From NCBI RefSeq assembly GCF_029688625.1, contig NZ_JARULC010000003.1, positions 310,001 through 374,000 on the forward strand: a stretch of 64,000 nucleotides of DNA, given 5' to 3'. This DNA comes from Qipengyuania marincola. Lineage in GTDB: Bacteria > Pseudomonadota > Alphaproteobacteria > Sphingomonadales > Sphingomonadaceae. The translations under genes were made by a program, and so were the position numbers. Position 1 is the stretch's first letter; every line of letters starts with the position of its first letter. Positions 54,206 through 63,529 of the stretch are shown in pieces. The notes beneath the pieces are model-generated. The model saw nothing but the letters and a program-made list of their open reading frames with translations. It was not told the DNA's origin and searched no databases.

Positions 54206-55752
54206 TTGACCTGGCGCTCGCGGCCTTCCCAGAAGGGTGCGCGCAATTCGCGGCGCAGGATCTTGCCGCTGGCATTGCGCGGCATGACCTCGATCACGTC
54301 GACGCTCTTGGGCACCTTGAATCCGGCCAGCCGCTCGCGCGTGAAGGCGATGATGTCATCCGGGTCGACCGAGGTGCCGGGCTTGGGCACCACGCAGGCT
54401 TTCACCGCCTCTCCCCAAGTGTCATCGGGCACGCCGATCACCGCGACCTCGCCGACCGCGGGATGGCCGTAGATCGCGCTTTCCACCTGCGCCGGATAGA
54501 CGTTTTCGCCGCCGGAGATGATCATGTCCTTTATCCGGTCCTGGATGAAGACATAGCCGTCCTCGTCCATATACGCGGCATCGCCGGTGTGCATCCAGCC
54601 GTCGATCAGTGAGGACGACGTTGCCTCGGGCAGGTTCCAATAGCCCGCCATATTCGATGGGCTTTTGCAGATGAGTTCGCCCACCTCGCCGCGCGGCAGT
54701 TCCCTGCCATCCTCGTCCACGACCTTCAGCTGTGCTCCGGGTACAGCCCTCCCGGCCGATTTCATGCGCTGGTTGCCTTCGAGGCTGTGGTCGTCGGGCG
54801 GCAGCATCGCGATGGTACCGGTTGTCTCGGTCATCCCGTAGCATTGCAGGAAGCCTGCATCGGGGATCGTCTGCACCGCTTCGCGTAGCAGGTCGAGCGG
54901 TATCGGCGCGGCGCCGTACATCACGTATTTCACGCCCGACATGTCGGTTGTTTTCGCCCGCGGATGCTGGATGACCATCTGCAGCGCAGCCGGCACGATG
55001 AACAGCCGCGTGATGCCCTGTTCAAACCCGTCGAGCACGCCATCTGGCGTGAACTCCGACTGCACGATCGCCCGGATGCCCGCGGCCATTGCCATGATAC
55101 CGAGGCCGGTGCCGCCGATATGCGCGCAGGGCATGCAGACCAGAATTGCCTCGTTCTCGTCCCAACTCGACCAGGGCTGTGCCGCTTCCTCGGCCGGCTG
55201 ACGCAGCGAGAACAGGTTTGCATTGGTCAGCACCGCGCCCTTGGGATTGCCGGTGGTGCCGGAAGTATAGAGCTGAAGGACAGCATCCTCCGGGCCGGCG
55301 GGCGCGAAATCGGCCGGTTCCGCCGCCTCGATTTGCGCAAGCGCAGTCGACGTGTCGATCACCTCCGGCGCGGCGTCCATCTGCCCCGTCGCCTTCGCCG
55401 CCAGTTCTTCGAAACCCTCGCCGATAAACAGCACCTTCGCACCCGTATCGCCAAGGATATAGGCAATCTCTGGCGCGGCAAGCCGCCAGCCGACCGGCAC
55501 GGTCACCGCACCCATGCGGGCCGCGGAATAGAACAGTTCGAAGTAATGTCGCGCGTTCTTGCCCAGCCACGCGATCCGGTCGCCCTTGCCGACGCCGTGG
55601 TTGGCCAGCATGGCGATGATCTTGCGCGAGCGGTGTTCGAGCTCGCCGAAAGTCAGCGCAGCGCCGTCCTGTTCGAGCGCGACGGCATCCGGCCGTTCAG
55701 CAGCCCAATGGCGAATGAGCTCGTCGAAAGTGAGCTTTTCGTTGTCCGACAT
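54202..55752 (-). CDS. fatty-acid--CoA ligase family protein
   Basis: A 516-residue AMP-forming ligase that activates fatty or other carboxylic acids. The P-loop is LYTSGTTGNPKGAVLTNANL; A5 is GFLQCYGMTETTGTI; A8 is DGYVFIQDRIKDMIISGGEN; and the catalytic Lys is in NASGKILRREL. It has no signal peptide. It leads the transcript into the DUF938 gene. ABA4-like and other genes lie upstream with a 65-base gap. Confidence 0.93.
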   Translation of the reverse strand: MSDNEKLTFDELIRHWAAERPDAVALEQDGAALTFGELEHRSRKIIAMLANHGVGKGDRIAWLGKNARHYFELFYSAARMGAVTVPVGWRLAAPEIAYILGDTGAKVLFIGEGFEELAAKATGQMDAAPEVIDTSTALAQIEAAEPADFAPAGPEDAVLQLYTSGTTGNPKGAVLTNANLFSLRQPAEEAAQPWSSWDENEAILVCMPCAHIGGTGLGIMAMAAGIRAIVQSEFTPDGVLDGFEQGITRLFIVPAALQMVIQHPRAKTTDMSGVKYVMYGAAPIPLDLLREAVQTIPDAGFLQCYGMTETTGTIAMLPPDDHSLEGNQRMKSAGRAVPGAQLKVVDEDGRELPRGEVGELICKSPSNMAGYWNLPEATSSSLIDGWMHTGDAAYMDEDGYVFIQDRIKDMIISGGENVYPAQVESAIYGHPAVGEVAVIGVPDDTWGEAVKACVVPKPGTSVDPDDIIAFTRERLAGFKVPKSVDVIEVMPRNASGKILRRELRAPFWEGRERQVN

Positions 55753-55817
55753 ATGTCCTCTCCGCTGTTTTCAGCTTCGAGAGACATCATGCCATATCGG
55801 TTTCGGCAAGCAACCTG

Positions 55818-56264
55818 CTATTGCCAGCGGCCCTGCTTGCGCGCGCGTCCCTCTCTGATCAGAAGCCAGAGGATAAGGCCGAGCGGCCCGGCGAGAAATG
55901 TCGCCAGCAGGATCGGGGCTTGGGCGAAGCGTGAGAACGCCTTCGTATCTGCGTCGCGCGCGATCCAGAGGCCGACGAAAAGGTCGAAGGCAAGATAGTG
56001 AATCCAGCCCACGGTCACGCCCGCATCGGTGGCGAAGATGGCCGCAACACCCTCCAGCGTTGTGAAATCGGCCCCGCCCTCGCCCCCACCGGGTATCACC
56101 CCGCTAACGAGCCCGATGACGCAAACTGCATAGGTGAGGCAAAGCAGGCCGACGCCCAGATAAAGTACAGCCGCCAGCAACGCCGGCCAGCGGGGCAGCA
56201 GGATGAGCGCGGCCCACATGATCAGCGCCAGCGTATTGGCGATACCGAACAGAGTCTCCCACAT
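55818..56264 (-). CDS. ABA4-like membrane protein (DUF4281)
   Basis: A 148-residue protein with four hydrophobic segments. GGADFTTLEGVAAIFATDAG and VGWIHYLAFDLFVGLWIARD, then AQAPILLATFLAGPLGLILW, are the hallmark of the ABA4-like family. The plant ABA4 protein is needed for neoxanthin formation; bacterial members have no assigned role but could act on carotenoids, which Erythrobacter-type hosts make in quantity. No carotenoid genes are next to it. It is 11 bases from the NAD(P)-binding protein gene and so likely cotranscribed. Confidence 0.85.
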   Translation of the reverse strand: MWETLFGIANTLALIMWAALILLPRWPALLAAVLYLGVGLLCLTYAVCVIGLVSGVIPGGGEGGADFTTLEGVAAIFATDAGVTVGWIHYLAFDLFVGLWIARDADTKAFSRFAQAPILLATFLAGPLGLILWLLIREGRARKQGRWQ

Positions 56265-56275
56265 CGCTTGCGCCC

Positions 56276-56971
56276 CTATTGCTCGTCGAGCCGCGCAAGG
56301 GATTTCGCGGCGCGGATTATTGCATCATTGTCATGGACAAACCGGCCGCGCGCGGCTCGCTTGGCCAGGCTCAGCGCAGCGTCGGCGACCGTCTCTGCCT
56401 TGATCGCCCGGTACTTGCGAAACTGCCCTTGCAGCATGAGATTGACGAAGGGCGCGGCGGCGATGCCCATTCGCTCTGCCACGCGTCGGTCATTGGTGCG
56501 CCGGCCGCGCAGCAGGCCGGGACGCAGGATGTCGAGCCTGCCGAACCGCAGCTTGGTGAGGTCACGCTCCACCTCGCCTTTTACGCGCAAGTAAAAACTT
56601 TTCGCGCCGATCGCGGCACCGACCGAACTTACATGGACGAAGCGTTCGACACCTTGCGCTTTTGCGGCCTCGGCGACTGCGAGGACGAGATCATGGTCGA
56701 CTGCCCGGAATGCCGCCTCGTCCTCGCCGGACTTCTTCCATGTCGTGCCCAGCGCGCAGATCATCGCCTTTGGCCGGACCGCCTCGATCACCTCGACCCA
56801 ATTGGCAGGATCGGCCACGAACAGCTCCATGCGCGCACCCTGCGGCAACGGCGCTTCGCGGCGGGCAATGGCCGACAGACGCACGTCCTCGCGCCCGACG
56901 CAGGCTTCCATGACCTTTCCGCCGATCAAGCCGGTCGCGCCGACCAGCAATAGGCGCAGCGCGTCAGACAT
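56276..56971 (-). CDS. NAD(P)-binding oxidoreductase
   Basis: A 231-residue Rossmann protein. LLLVGATGLIGGKVMEACVG is the dinucleotide motif. VSSVGAAIGAKSFYLRVKGE has the Tyr-x3-Lys-like pattern of atypical SDRs related to HTATIP2/YbjT, and RLDILRPGLLRGRR follows. The substrate is unknown. It overlaps the dGTPase stop by 8 bases and continues toward the ABA4-like gene, so three genes are likely in one transcript. Confidence 0.85.
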   Translation of the reverse strand: MSDALRLLLVGATGLIGGKVMEACVGREDVRLSAIARREAPLPQGARMELFVADPANWVEVIEAVRPKAMICALGTTWKKSGEDEAAFRAVDHDLVLAVAEAAKAQGVERFVHVSSVGAAIGAKSFYLRVKGEVERDLTKLRFGRLDILRPGLLRGRRTNDRRVAERMGIAAAPFVNLMLQGQFRKYRAIKAETVADAALSLAKRAARGRFVHDNDAIIRAAKSLARLDEQ

Positions 56972-58124
56972 TGCTCAGACCCTCGGGCGCGCGGCCATAG
57001 ATGCGACGCACCTGGTCGATGGCAAAGCGGTCGGTCATGCCGGCGATGAAATCGGCGATATGGCGGCTGCGCTGCGGATCGGTGTCGGGATGCTTCGCTC
57101 GCCAGTCGTCCGGCATGGTTGCCGGGTCCTGACTATAGGCGACATAGAGGCGCGAAATAACGTCGCGCGCACGCTCTGCCGTCGCCAGCTGTTCAGGGTG
57201 ATAGTAGAGCCGGTCGTACATGAATTTCTTCAGCCGTCGTTCCTGCTCCGCCATCGAGGGGGAAAAGGCCGCCATGGGCTTACCCGCTGTCCGGATGTCG
57301 TCGACGTCCCGCGCGCCTTTCACGCGATCGCGGGTCTCGGTCAGCAAATCGTTGACCATCAAGCCGATCTGCGTGCGCACGAGTTCGCGCAGCTTGCGCT
57401 CGTGCGGGGCATGGGGAAAGCGCCTCTCGACCGCGCGCCACTGGTCCGCCAGCAGGTCCAGCGTCAGGAGATCGTCGAGTTCGAGGAAGCCGGCGCGCAA
57501 GCCATCGTCGATATCGTGATTGTCATATGCGATGTCGTCGGCCAGCGCTGCGACCTGAGCCTCCAGCGATGGCCAGCTGTCGAGCTGGAGCGAGAAGTCC
57601 GCGTCGATGTCCGCCAGCGCCCAGTTCGGAGCCGCCACCGGGCCGTTGTGCTTGGCGAGGCCCTCCAGCGCTTCCCACGTGAGGTTCAGCCCCTCGTGGT
57701 CGCAATAGGGGCTTTCCAGCCGCGCCAGCGTGCGAATACCCTGGGCGTTGTGGCAATAGCCGCCCGCATGGACCATCGCTTCCTCAAGCGCGGTTTCCCC
57801 GGCGTGACCGAAGGGCGGATGGCCGATATCATGGCCAAGGCACAACGCTTCTGTGAGATCTTCGTCCAGCCCCAATTCGCGCGCGATGACCCGCCCGATC
57901 TGCGCAACCTCGAGGCTGTGCGTCAGACGCGTGCGATAATGGTCGCCGTCGGGCGCGATGAAGACCTGCGTTTTGGAGCGCAACCGGCGGAAGGCGATAG
58001 AATGGACGATCCGGTCCCGGTCGCGCTGGAATTCGCTGCGCGGGCCGCGGGTGCCTTCCCTCTCCTCGGCAAATTCGCGCCCGCGCGAGCGCTGGGGGTC
58101 GGCGGCGTAGGGTGCTCTTGTCAT
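56964..58124 (-). CDS. dGTP triphosphohydrolase-like HD protein
   Basis: A 386-residue HD-domain phosphohydrolase. ATG 58124 (MTRAPYAADPQRSRGREF) is used; a longer frame has no support. The conserved parts are FRRLRSKTQVFIAPDGDHYR with TRLTHSLEVAQIGR, the HD site in LCLGHDIGHPPFGHAGE, and a later Asp pair in LADDIAYDNHDIDDG. These match dNTPase type 2 enzymes that cleave dGTP or dNTP to nucleoside and triphosphate. The NAD(P)-binding gene overlaps its end. Confidence 0.93.
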   Translation of the reverse strand: MTRAPYAADPQRSRGREFAEEREGTRGPRSEFQRDRDRIVHSIAFRRLRSKTQVFIAPDGDHYRTRLTHSLEVAQIGRVIARELGLDEDLTEALCLGHDIGHPPFGHAGETALEEAMVHAGGYCHNAQGIRTLARLESPYCDHEGLNLTWEALEGLAKHNGPVAAPNWALADIDADFSLQLDSWPSLEAQVAALADDIAYDNHDIDDGLRAGFLELDDLLTLDLLADQWRAVERRFPHAPHERKLRELVRTQIGLMVNDLLTETRDRVKGARDVDDIRTAGKPMAAFSPSMAEQERRLKKFMYDRLYYHPEQLATAERARDVISRLYVAYSQDPATMPDDWRAKHPDTDPQRSRHIADFIAGMTDRFAIDQVRRIYGRAPEGLSNV

Positions 58125-58193
58125 TGTCCACGCGGCACTAGGCCAGCCCATGGCGGGCGACAACGTGAACGAAGCGCGAACTCCTTGGCTTTT

Positions 58194-58237
58194 CGTCAAA
58201 AAGAAAGGGCCGCACGACCAGTGCCGCGCGGCCCTTT
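58194..58237 (-). terminator. intrinsic terminator of the subtilase gene
   Basis: AAAGGGCCGC (58204-58213) pairs with GCGGCCCTTT (58228-58237) around a 14-base loop. On the minus strand it is followed by CTTTTTGACG at 58203-58194, a good T-run. It lies 17 bases past the subtilase stop. Confidence 0.85.
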
Positions 58238-58254
58238 CCCATTTATCGGGTCAA

Positions 58255-59388
58255 TCAGTTGATGCCGATCGTATCGGCATTGCCGTCAGGATCACCCTTC
58301 ACCGAACCGCCCGAGCGGATCGCGCCGAGCAACAGCAGGCCTGCCGCGTGCGGGCTGGCCATCGAGGTGCCCGACAGCGTGGCATAGCCGCCGTTCAGGT
58401 AAGTCGAGGGAATCGCCGAACCCGGCTCGGCGAAATCGACCGGCGGATTGCCGTAGTTGGAGAAGCTAGACCAGTTGTCGCCCTGTGCGAACGAGCTGAT
58501 CGTATAGATGTTGGGACCATTGGCAGAAGCGGGCGACTTGGTTGTCGCGCTCGTGCTTTCGTTGCCCGCCGCAAGCGCGAACTTGAGGCCCTTGGCAGCT
58601 GCCGCCACGACCGCATCGTTCAGCGCCTGACTGAAACCGCCGCCGAGGCTCATGTTCGCCACATCGCCATTCGAAAAATTGGCCGCTGCGTAGTCGACAC
58701 CGGCGATCACGCCGCTGTTCGAGCCCGAACCGCTGCGGGTGAGCACCTTGATCGCGACGACCTTAGTCCCGGGTGATACGCCTACGACGCCAATGCCATT
58801 GCCCTTGATCGCGGCGATCGTGCCGGCGACGTGCGTGCCGTGGCCATTGCCGTCATCGCCGTTCTTCTCGCGCGTGAAGCTGGCGGAACGAGCGGTGTCG
58901 ACATTGAGATCGGGATGGTCGTAATCGATACCGGTATCGATGACCCATGCGGTCGCGGTCGAACCCGACAGGCCACCACCGACGCGCAGGACGCCCCAGG
59001 GCGTGCTTTCGGGGGGCGGTGTGCTGCCACCCGGCTTGCCCTTGCCCTTCTGGACCACGGCCATGGTCTGATCCTGCTCGCAGAAAGCGATGCGCGGGTT
59101 CTTCGCCTGCATCTTCGAAACACCCTGGGCCGATGCGTTCACCGCAAAGCCGCGAATGGTGTTCTCGTAGGTTTGCGCGACGGCGCCGCCCGCAGCGTTG
59201 GCCGACCGATTGGCTTCCGCTTTCACTTGGCCCTTATTCACGAGGCCGGGATTGAACACACAAATATACGAATTCTCGATTTTCGCTCCCTTTGCGGGCT
59301 GCGATTGGGCAGTGCCGGTATTGGCAATGCCAGCAGCCGCAAGCGCAACGAGGCTTGCGGCCGCGATGCGACCGTACGTAATTTTCAT
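58255..59388 (-). CDS. secreted subtilisin-like serine protease (S8)
   Basis: A 377-residue protease from ATG 59388. It has a signal peptide (ASLVALAAAGIANTGTAQ), an inhibitor-I9-like propeptide (about residues 38-115) with a short Gly/Pro linker, then the S8 domain. The triad is Asp in VIDTGIDYDHPDL, His in GHGTHVAGTIAA and Ser in LSGTSMASPHAAG. It is likely secreted and self-processed. It ends shortly after the Ser box with GDPDGNADTIGIN. A strong terminator follows. A gap of about 135 bases separates it from the racemase gene upstream. Confidence 0.94.
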   Translation of the reverse strand: MKITYGRIAAASLVALAAAGIANTGTAQSQPAKGAKIENSYICVFNPGLVNKGQVKAEANRSANAAGGAVAQTYENTIRGFAVNASAQGVSKMQAKNPRIAFCEQDQTMAVVQKGKGKPGGSTPPPESTPWGVLRVGGGLSGSTATAWVIDTGIDYDHPDLNVDTARSASFTREKNGDDGNGHGTHVAGTIAAIKGNGIGVVGVSPGTKVVAIKVLTRSGSGSNSGVIAGVDYAAANFSNGDVANMSLGGGFSQALNDAVVAAAAKGLKFALAAGNESTSATTKSPASANGPNIYTISSFAQGDNWSSFSNYGNPPVDFAEPGSAIPSTYLNGGYATLSGTSMASPHAAGLLLLGAIRSGGSVKGDPDGNADTIGIN

Positions 59389-59523
59389 AAAGTGAGTCCC
59401 TTCCCTTCCTTGAGAGAAAGGGCAGCATGGCGGCAAAAACCATGCGATCAATGTCGCGGTGGTTAATATCTGCGGATAGCTGCGGAACTGTCGCCAAAAA
59501 GTCGCAAAGGCGGCGCGATTATA

Positions 59524-60213
59524 TCAATTGAGAATGAAGTCCGCGGCTGCACGACAATGGATCTCGGTGGAGTCGAACACGGGCAGCACATTGGCGCGCG
59601 TGTCGACGACCATCTCCAGCTCCGCGCAGGCGAGCACGATGGCCTCCGCTCCTTCCTTGTCCTTGCTTGTGATGATGGTCTTGAGCGCGCGCTCCGCATC
59701 GCGGGTGACCCGGCCAAGCATCAATTCCTTGTAGATGATGCCATCGACCATCTCCACGTCCTCGGGCTTGGGCGGAAGGAGATCGACGCCATAACCGATC
59801 AGCCGCTGACGATAGAAGCTTTCGGTCATCACGAAGCGGGTGCCCAGCAACGCGGCATTGCTGCATTCCGCCTTTTGCATCGCCTCACCCACGTGATCGG
59901 CGATGTGCAGGATCGGAAGGCTGACCGCCTCGGCAAGCTGGTCATAGACCTTGTGCATCGTGTTGGCAGCGATCACCAGGCCTTGTGCGCCGGCGGTTTC
60001 CAGCCGCCGGGCTGAATCGGTCAGGATCTGGGCGACGCGGTCCCAGTCATCGGCCTGCTTGGCTTCATAGACTTGCGAATAGTCGAGGCTCTCGATCAGC
60101 AGTGGCGCGCTGGCCATGGGCGGCGCCTGCTTCTGTACGAAACGGTTGATCCGTTCGTAATAGGCGCGCGTCGACACCCAGCTCATGCCTCCGATCAGCC
60201 CCAAAGTTCGCAA
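59524..60213 (-). CDS. aspartate/glutamate racemase family protein, first catalytic thiol missing
   Basis: A 229-residue protein of the Asp/Glu racemase fold. TLGLIGGMSWVSTRAYYERI opens it. The first active-site motif reads GLVIAANTMHKV: the residue before Asn84, usually a Cys (Thr in the recalled E. coli YgeA enzyme), is Ala83. The second Cys is kept at 196 in IVLACAELEMV. It may therefore catalyse a one-way reaction, be inactive, or have another function. It is transcribed behind the membrane-anchored hydrolase, with about 65 bases between them. Confidence 0.85.
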   Translation of the reverse strand: MRTLGLIGGMSWVSTRAYYERINRFVQKQAPPMASAPLLIESLDYSQVYEAKQADDWDRVAQILTDSARRLETAGAQGLVIAANTMHKVYDQLAEAVSLPILHIADHVGEAMQKAECSNAALLGTRFVMTESFYRQRLIGYGVDLLPPKPEDVEMVDGIIYKELMLGRVTRDAERALKTIITSKDKEGAEAIVLACAELEMVVDTRANVLPVFDSTEIHCRAAADFILN

Positions 60214-60278
60214 ATTCCGGCCCCTTCATGTCCCTGTTGCTGCGAGTTCTCACGGCCCCGCAAAGACTTGCTTATGGT

Positions 60279-61280
60279 TCAGGGGTTCAGAACGGACGGG
60301 CCTTGTGCGGGTTCCGCCGGATCGGGATTGCCGCCCGTGGTAAGGCTATCAAGCCATTGGCGCAGGTCCTGCGCTGAGCGATCGGGTGCCTCTTCCATCG
60401 GGAGATGCCCAATGGCTGGATACGCGGCCAGGGTCGCCTGCGGGAGGTGGTCCATGTACCAGCCCGCCGCGGCATAGGGGATGAGCGCGTCCTCTTTCCC
60501 CCACATCACCAGCGTGGGCACTTCGACTTCGGCGATCTGTTCGGGCGTGAACGGTACGCGCCTGGTGGAAAAGCGCGCCCGTGTTGCGCCGCGATTGCCG
60601 GGATAACGGGCCATCTCCCAATAGCGATCGATAGCCTGCGGGGTCACCACCTCGTGGTTGGAAACGCTTTGCGACAGGCTGCGCGCAACCAGCGAACGCG
60701 GCAAGACCTGGCTCGCGGCATCGCCGACAACCGGCATGGCCGCGACCGTGAAGGCCAGGTTTCCGCCACGTTCACGGCGGATCGGCGCCCCGCCCGCATC
60801 GACCAGCACCAGACCCCGGAGCCGCTCGGGATGGGCGATGGCATAGCCCATGGCGATACCGCCCCCCATCGAATTTCCCGCGAGCACGAACCGATCGAGA
60901 TCGAGCGCGTCGGCCACCCGGTCGACGTCCGCAACGAATGCCGCGAGCGAATAATCATTGTCCGGTGCGGGTCCCGTAAGGCCATGCCCGCGCTGGTCGA
61001 AGCGAATGACCCTGTAATCCTCGCGCAGGCGCTCCACCCATGGTTGCCAGGTCGCGAGATCGGCGTTCGAACCATGGAGCAGAACGATGGCTGGCGCATC
61101 GCGCGGTCCCTCGTCGCGCAGATGGACCGTGCGGCCATCCGCGAGCTCGAAGCGTTGCGACGGCGCCGCACCGTATTTCGCCCACATCTCTTCTGGATCG
61201 GTGTCCGGCACCCGGAAGATGAAGAACGCGGCGATGAGCACTAGCAAGAGCCCACCGAGGACGCGCAGCACCCATTTCAC
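60279..61280 (-). CDS. membrane-anchored alpha/beta hydrolase
   Basis: A 333-residue hydrolase with an N-terminal anchor helix (VLRVLGGLLLVLIAAFFIF). The catalytic domain has VLLHGSNADLATWQPWVERL, nucleophile Ser in AGNSMGGGIAMGYA, Asp in MWGKEDALIPY and His in AIGHLPMEEAPD. It is probably held at the periplasmic side of the inner membrane. It overlaps the diheme cytochrome gene by 4 bases (ATGA type), so it belongs to that envelope unit. The substrate is unknown. Confidence 0.85.
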   Translation of the reverse strand: MKWVLRVLGGLLLVLIAAFFIFRVPDTDPEEMWAKYGAAPSQRFELADGRTVHLRDEGPRDAPAIVLLHGSNADLATWQPWVERLREDYRVIRFDQRGHGLTGPAPDNDYSLAAFVADVDRVADALDLDRFVLAGNSMGGGIAMGYAIAHPERLRGLVLVDAGGAPIRRERGGNLAFTVAAMPVVGDAASQVLPRSLVARSLSQSVSNHEVVTPQAIDRYWEMARYPGNRGATRARFSTRRVPFTPEQIAEVEVPTLVMWGKEDALIPYAAAGWYMDHLPQATLAAYPAIGHLPMEEAPDRSAQDLRQWLDSLTTGGNPDPAEPAQGPSVLNP

Positions 61281-62293
61281 GGGGCCATCCCCTCGATCCA
61301 GCGCCGCACGATCGCGAGGCCGTCCTCGTCGACCGTTTCCTTGCCCAGTTCGGGCATGGCGACGCCCGGTTCGGTGGAAGCCATCCGATAGACTGTGATC
61401 GACTTGTCGGGCGCGCCGGGCACGATGTCGAACAGATGCCCGCCGGCGCCTCTGCCAGCGGCCACCGGGCGCTTGCCGATGCCGAGTGCTTCAGGATCGT
61501 GCTGCTCCCATCGCAGATCGAGCCCGCTGTTCGAGGCTGTCGCACCGGGCCGATGGCAATGGGCGCAATTCACGTCCAGATAGGCGCGCGCGGCGGCCGT
61601 CACATCGGCAGTCTCGCGCGTTTCCCACGCGGGAAGCCTGTCGGCACCCTGCGGGAACCGGTCGAGATGACCGCCCTCCACCATGGCCGTGAGCCATTCG
61701 CTCGAAAGGTTGCGTGCCTTGGGACCGATTGGGACCACCGCGCCCTGGAGGCCGTGGCATTCCTTGCACTGGTTCTTGTTCGGTACGCGATAGCTGATTG
61801 CCTCGCCCTTAGGTGTCGTCAGCTCGATCCGCGCGCCTGCGACGGCCAGTTTCGCATCGCTCTGATCCTCGTTCCAGAGATAGGGCAGCGCGACCCAGCC
61901 ATCCGCGCGGTGCAGCAGGACACGAGTCTCGATCAACCTGCGATCATCTCCCTCACCGAAAGCGAAAGTCTTGATCAGCGCCGTGCCGACCGGCATTTCG
62001 AGCAGCCCTTCGCCATCGGCGCGGAGCTGCGTTCCTGCGGCACGATAGACGAAGCGCAACTTGTCCGCCCCATCCGAATACAGCGGCGTGTTGAGGCGGT
62101 AAGGATAGACATGCCGAACCGGCACTTGCGCCCCCAAATCCGCGAAGAAGCCGTAGTCCGAAAGCAGACGTGGCATGCCGGCGGCCACTATAGCTTCATC
62201 ATTGACATGCTGGAGCGGAGGAGGTGTCGCGCGCACGGCCATGGCGCCTGCGAATGCAAGCGCTGCGGCGGCAAGGAGCGCGCCGTGCCTCAT
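61277..62293 (-). CDS. SO2930-type diheme cytochrome c protein
   Basis: A 338-residue exported protein from ATG 62293 with a signal peptide (LLAAAALAFAGAMAVRA). Two heme c sites are seen: CKECH near residue 189 and CAHCH near residue 258. VPVRHVYPYRLNTPLYSDGA, ETRVLLHRADGWVALPYLWN and the final VRRWIEG match a family called SO2930 or HNE_0200, which regularly pairs with a parallel beta-helix protein. The pair's role is unknown. It overlaps the beta-helix gene by ATGA and the hydrolase gene by the same type. Confidence 0.85.
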   Translation of the reverse strand: MRHGALLAAAALAFAGAMAVRATPPPLQHVNDEAIVAAGMPRLLSDYGFFADLGAQVPVRHVYPYRLNTPLYSDGADKLRFVYRAAGTQLRADGEGLLEMPVGTALIKTFAFGEGDDRRLIETRVLLHRADGWVALPYLWNEDQSDAKLAVAGARIELTTPKGEAISYRVPNKNQCKECHGLQGAVVPIGPKARNLSSEWLTAMVEGGHLDRFPQGADRLPAWETRETADVTAAARAYLDVNCAHCHRPGATASNSGLDLRWEQHDPEALGIGKRPVAAGRGAGGHLFDIVPGAPDKSITVYRMASTEPGVAMPELGKETVDEDGLAIVRRWIEGMAP

Positions 62294-63480
62294 CCCGCCA
62301 GCCTGGCGTCGAGGGCGGCAGGCGCACCGATGCCGCTGCGGTCGAATTCGGCTGCGGGTTCGGGGACCGCCAGCGGTCCGGGTTGCGCTGCGCCGAGGCC
62401 CTTGCCGGCCTCGGTGAGATTGAGGCTCCACCCCGCCGTGCCCTCGACCGCGGCGAGCGAGCCGAGCCCGTCCCACAGCACTGGAGGAAGCTCTCCGCCG
62501 AAGGCCGCGAGTAGCATTTCCGCCCCATCGAGCTGCGGATCGTAGCCACCACCGTCATAGAGATTCTCGCCTATCACCACCTGCCGCGGGAGCGGGTCGT
62601 AGCGTTCGTCCTCGAAAGGCTGCGTATAGGCGATCACCATCACCGGCGCGGTCGGATTGCCGGACAGAATGTTATTCTCGACCAGCACATTGTCGTTCGC
62701 CATCACCATGATGCCAGTGCCGCGCCGCACGCCGGCGACGATATTGCCGGCGGGGGCAAAATTGGGCGTGTCGTTCGCGACCACCAGATTGTTGGCCACG
62801 ATCACGTTTCCGCCGCCCATCACCGGCAAGTCGGGCAGGTCGAACACCAGGATGCCGCCAGTGTTGCGGGTGGCGATATTGTGTTCGACCAGCGCGTTGC
62901 GGCTATTCTCGATCTCGATCCCCGCAACATTGGCCTCGGCGATCGAATTGCGCACGGTGATGCCGTTGGACTGGCCCACGTAGATGCCTGCATCGCTGGC
63001 GCCGGTAACCTTCACGCCATCGATCAGGACGCCCGCGCTCTCGACCGGATAGATGCCGTAAGCGCCGTTGCTCTCGTGCGGTCCGCGCGTCCAGGTCACG
63101 CGGATACGGTGATAGACGATATTGTCCGCGCCCTTGGACTTGATCCCGTCGCCCTTGGGGTTTTCCAGCGCGAAGTCGCGCACCGTCACATTGTCGCTGG
63201 TGATGAGGAAGCCCTCGCCTGCGCCTTGCTGACCGGTGAAGTCGAGTACGGTGCCGTCCATCCCCGCGCCGCGCACAGTCACATTGTCGACATCGAGACT
63301 GAGCCCGTCGGTCAGTGCATAGCGGCCCGCCTCGAGAACAATCTCGTCGCCCGGTTGGGCGAGGATCAGGGCCTCCTGCAGTCGCTCCTGCGCGCCTTCG
63401 CCGGGCGCCACGGTGTGAGTTTCCGCCAACACGGGCGATGCACATGCCAGAAGAATGGCAGCAGCAGTCAGTCGGATCAT
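62290..63480 (-). CDS. parallel beta-helix repeat protein, partner of diheme cytochrome
   Basis: A 396-residue exported protein with a signal peptide (LTAAAILLACASPVLA). HTVAPGEGAQERLQEALIL starts the mature part. Then come many short strands with Asn and Gly at turns, such as NGITVRNSIAEANVAGIEIE and GIMVMANDNVLVENNILSGN, which give a right-handed parallel beta-helix. This family (TIGR03805-like, recalled) occurs as a two-gene pair with SO2930-like cytochromes. It may bind a sugar or polymer. The gene is first in a unit with cytochrome and hydrolase. Confidence 0.85.
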   Translation of the reverse strand: MIRLTAAAILLACASPVLAETHTVAPGEGAQERLQEALILAQPGDEIVLEAGRYALTDGLSLDVDNVTVRGAGMDGTVLDFTGQQGAGEGFLITSDNVTVRDFALENPKGDGIKSKGADNIVYHRIRVTWTRGPHESNGAYGIYPVESAGVLIDGVKVTGASDAGIYVGQSNGITVRNSIAEANVAGIEIENSRNALVEHNIATRNTGGILVFDLPDLPVMGGGNVIVANNLVVANDTPNFAPAGNIVAGVRRGTGIMVMANDNVLVENNILSGNPTAPVMVIAYTQPFEDERYDPLPRQVVIGENLYDGGGYDPQLDGAEMLLAAFGGELPPVLWDGLGSLAAVEGTAGWSLNLTEAGKGLGAAQPGPLAVPEPAAEFDRSGIGAPAALDARLAG

Positions 63481-63529
63481 GAGTCTCTCCCTTGCAACCT
63501 ATTCTGACGCAAGGGGAAAGGATTGCAAG

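Noticed and set aside
56745..58262. 505-codon plus-strand frame over the dNTPase-like gene
   Set aside because: Antisense shadow of an intact HD-domain enzyme.
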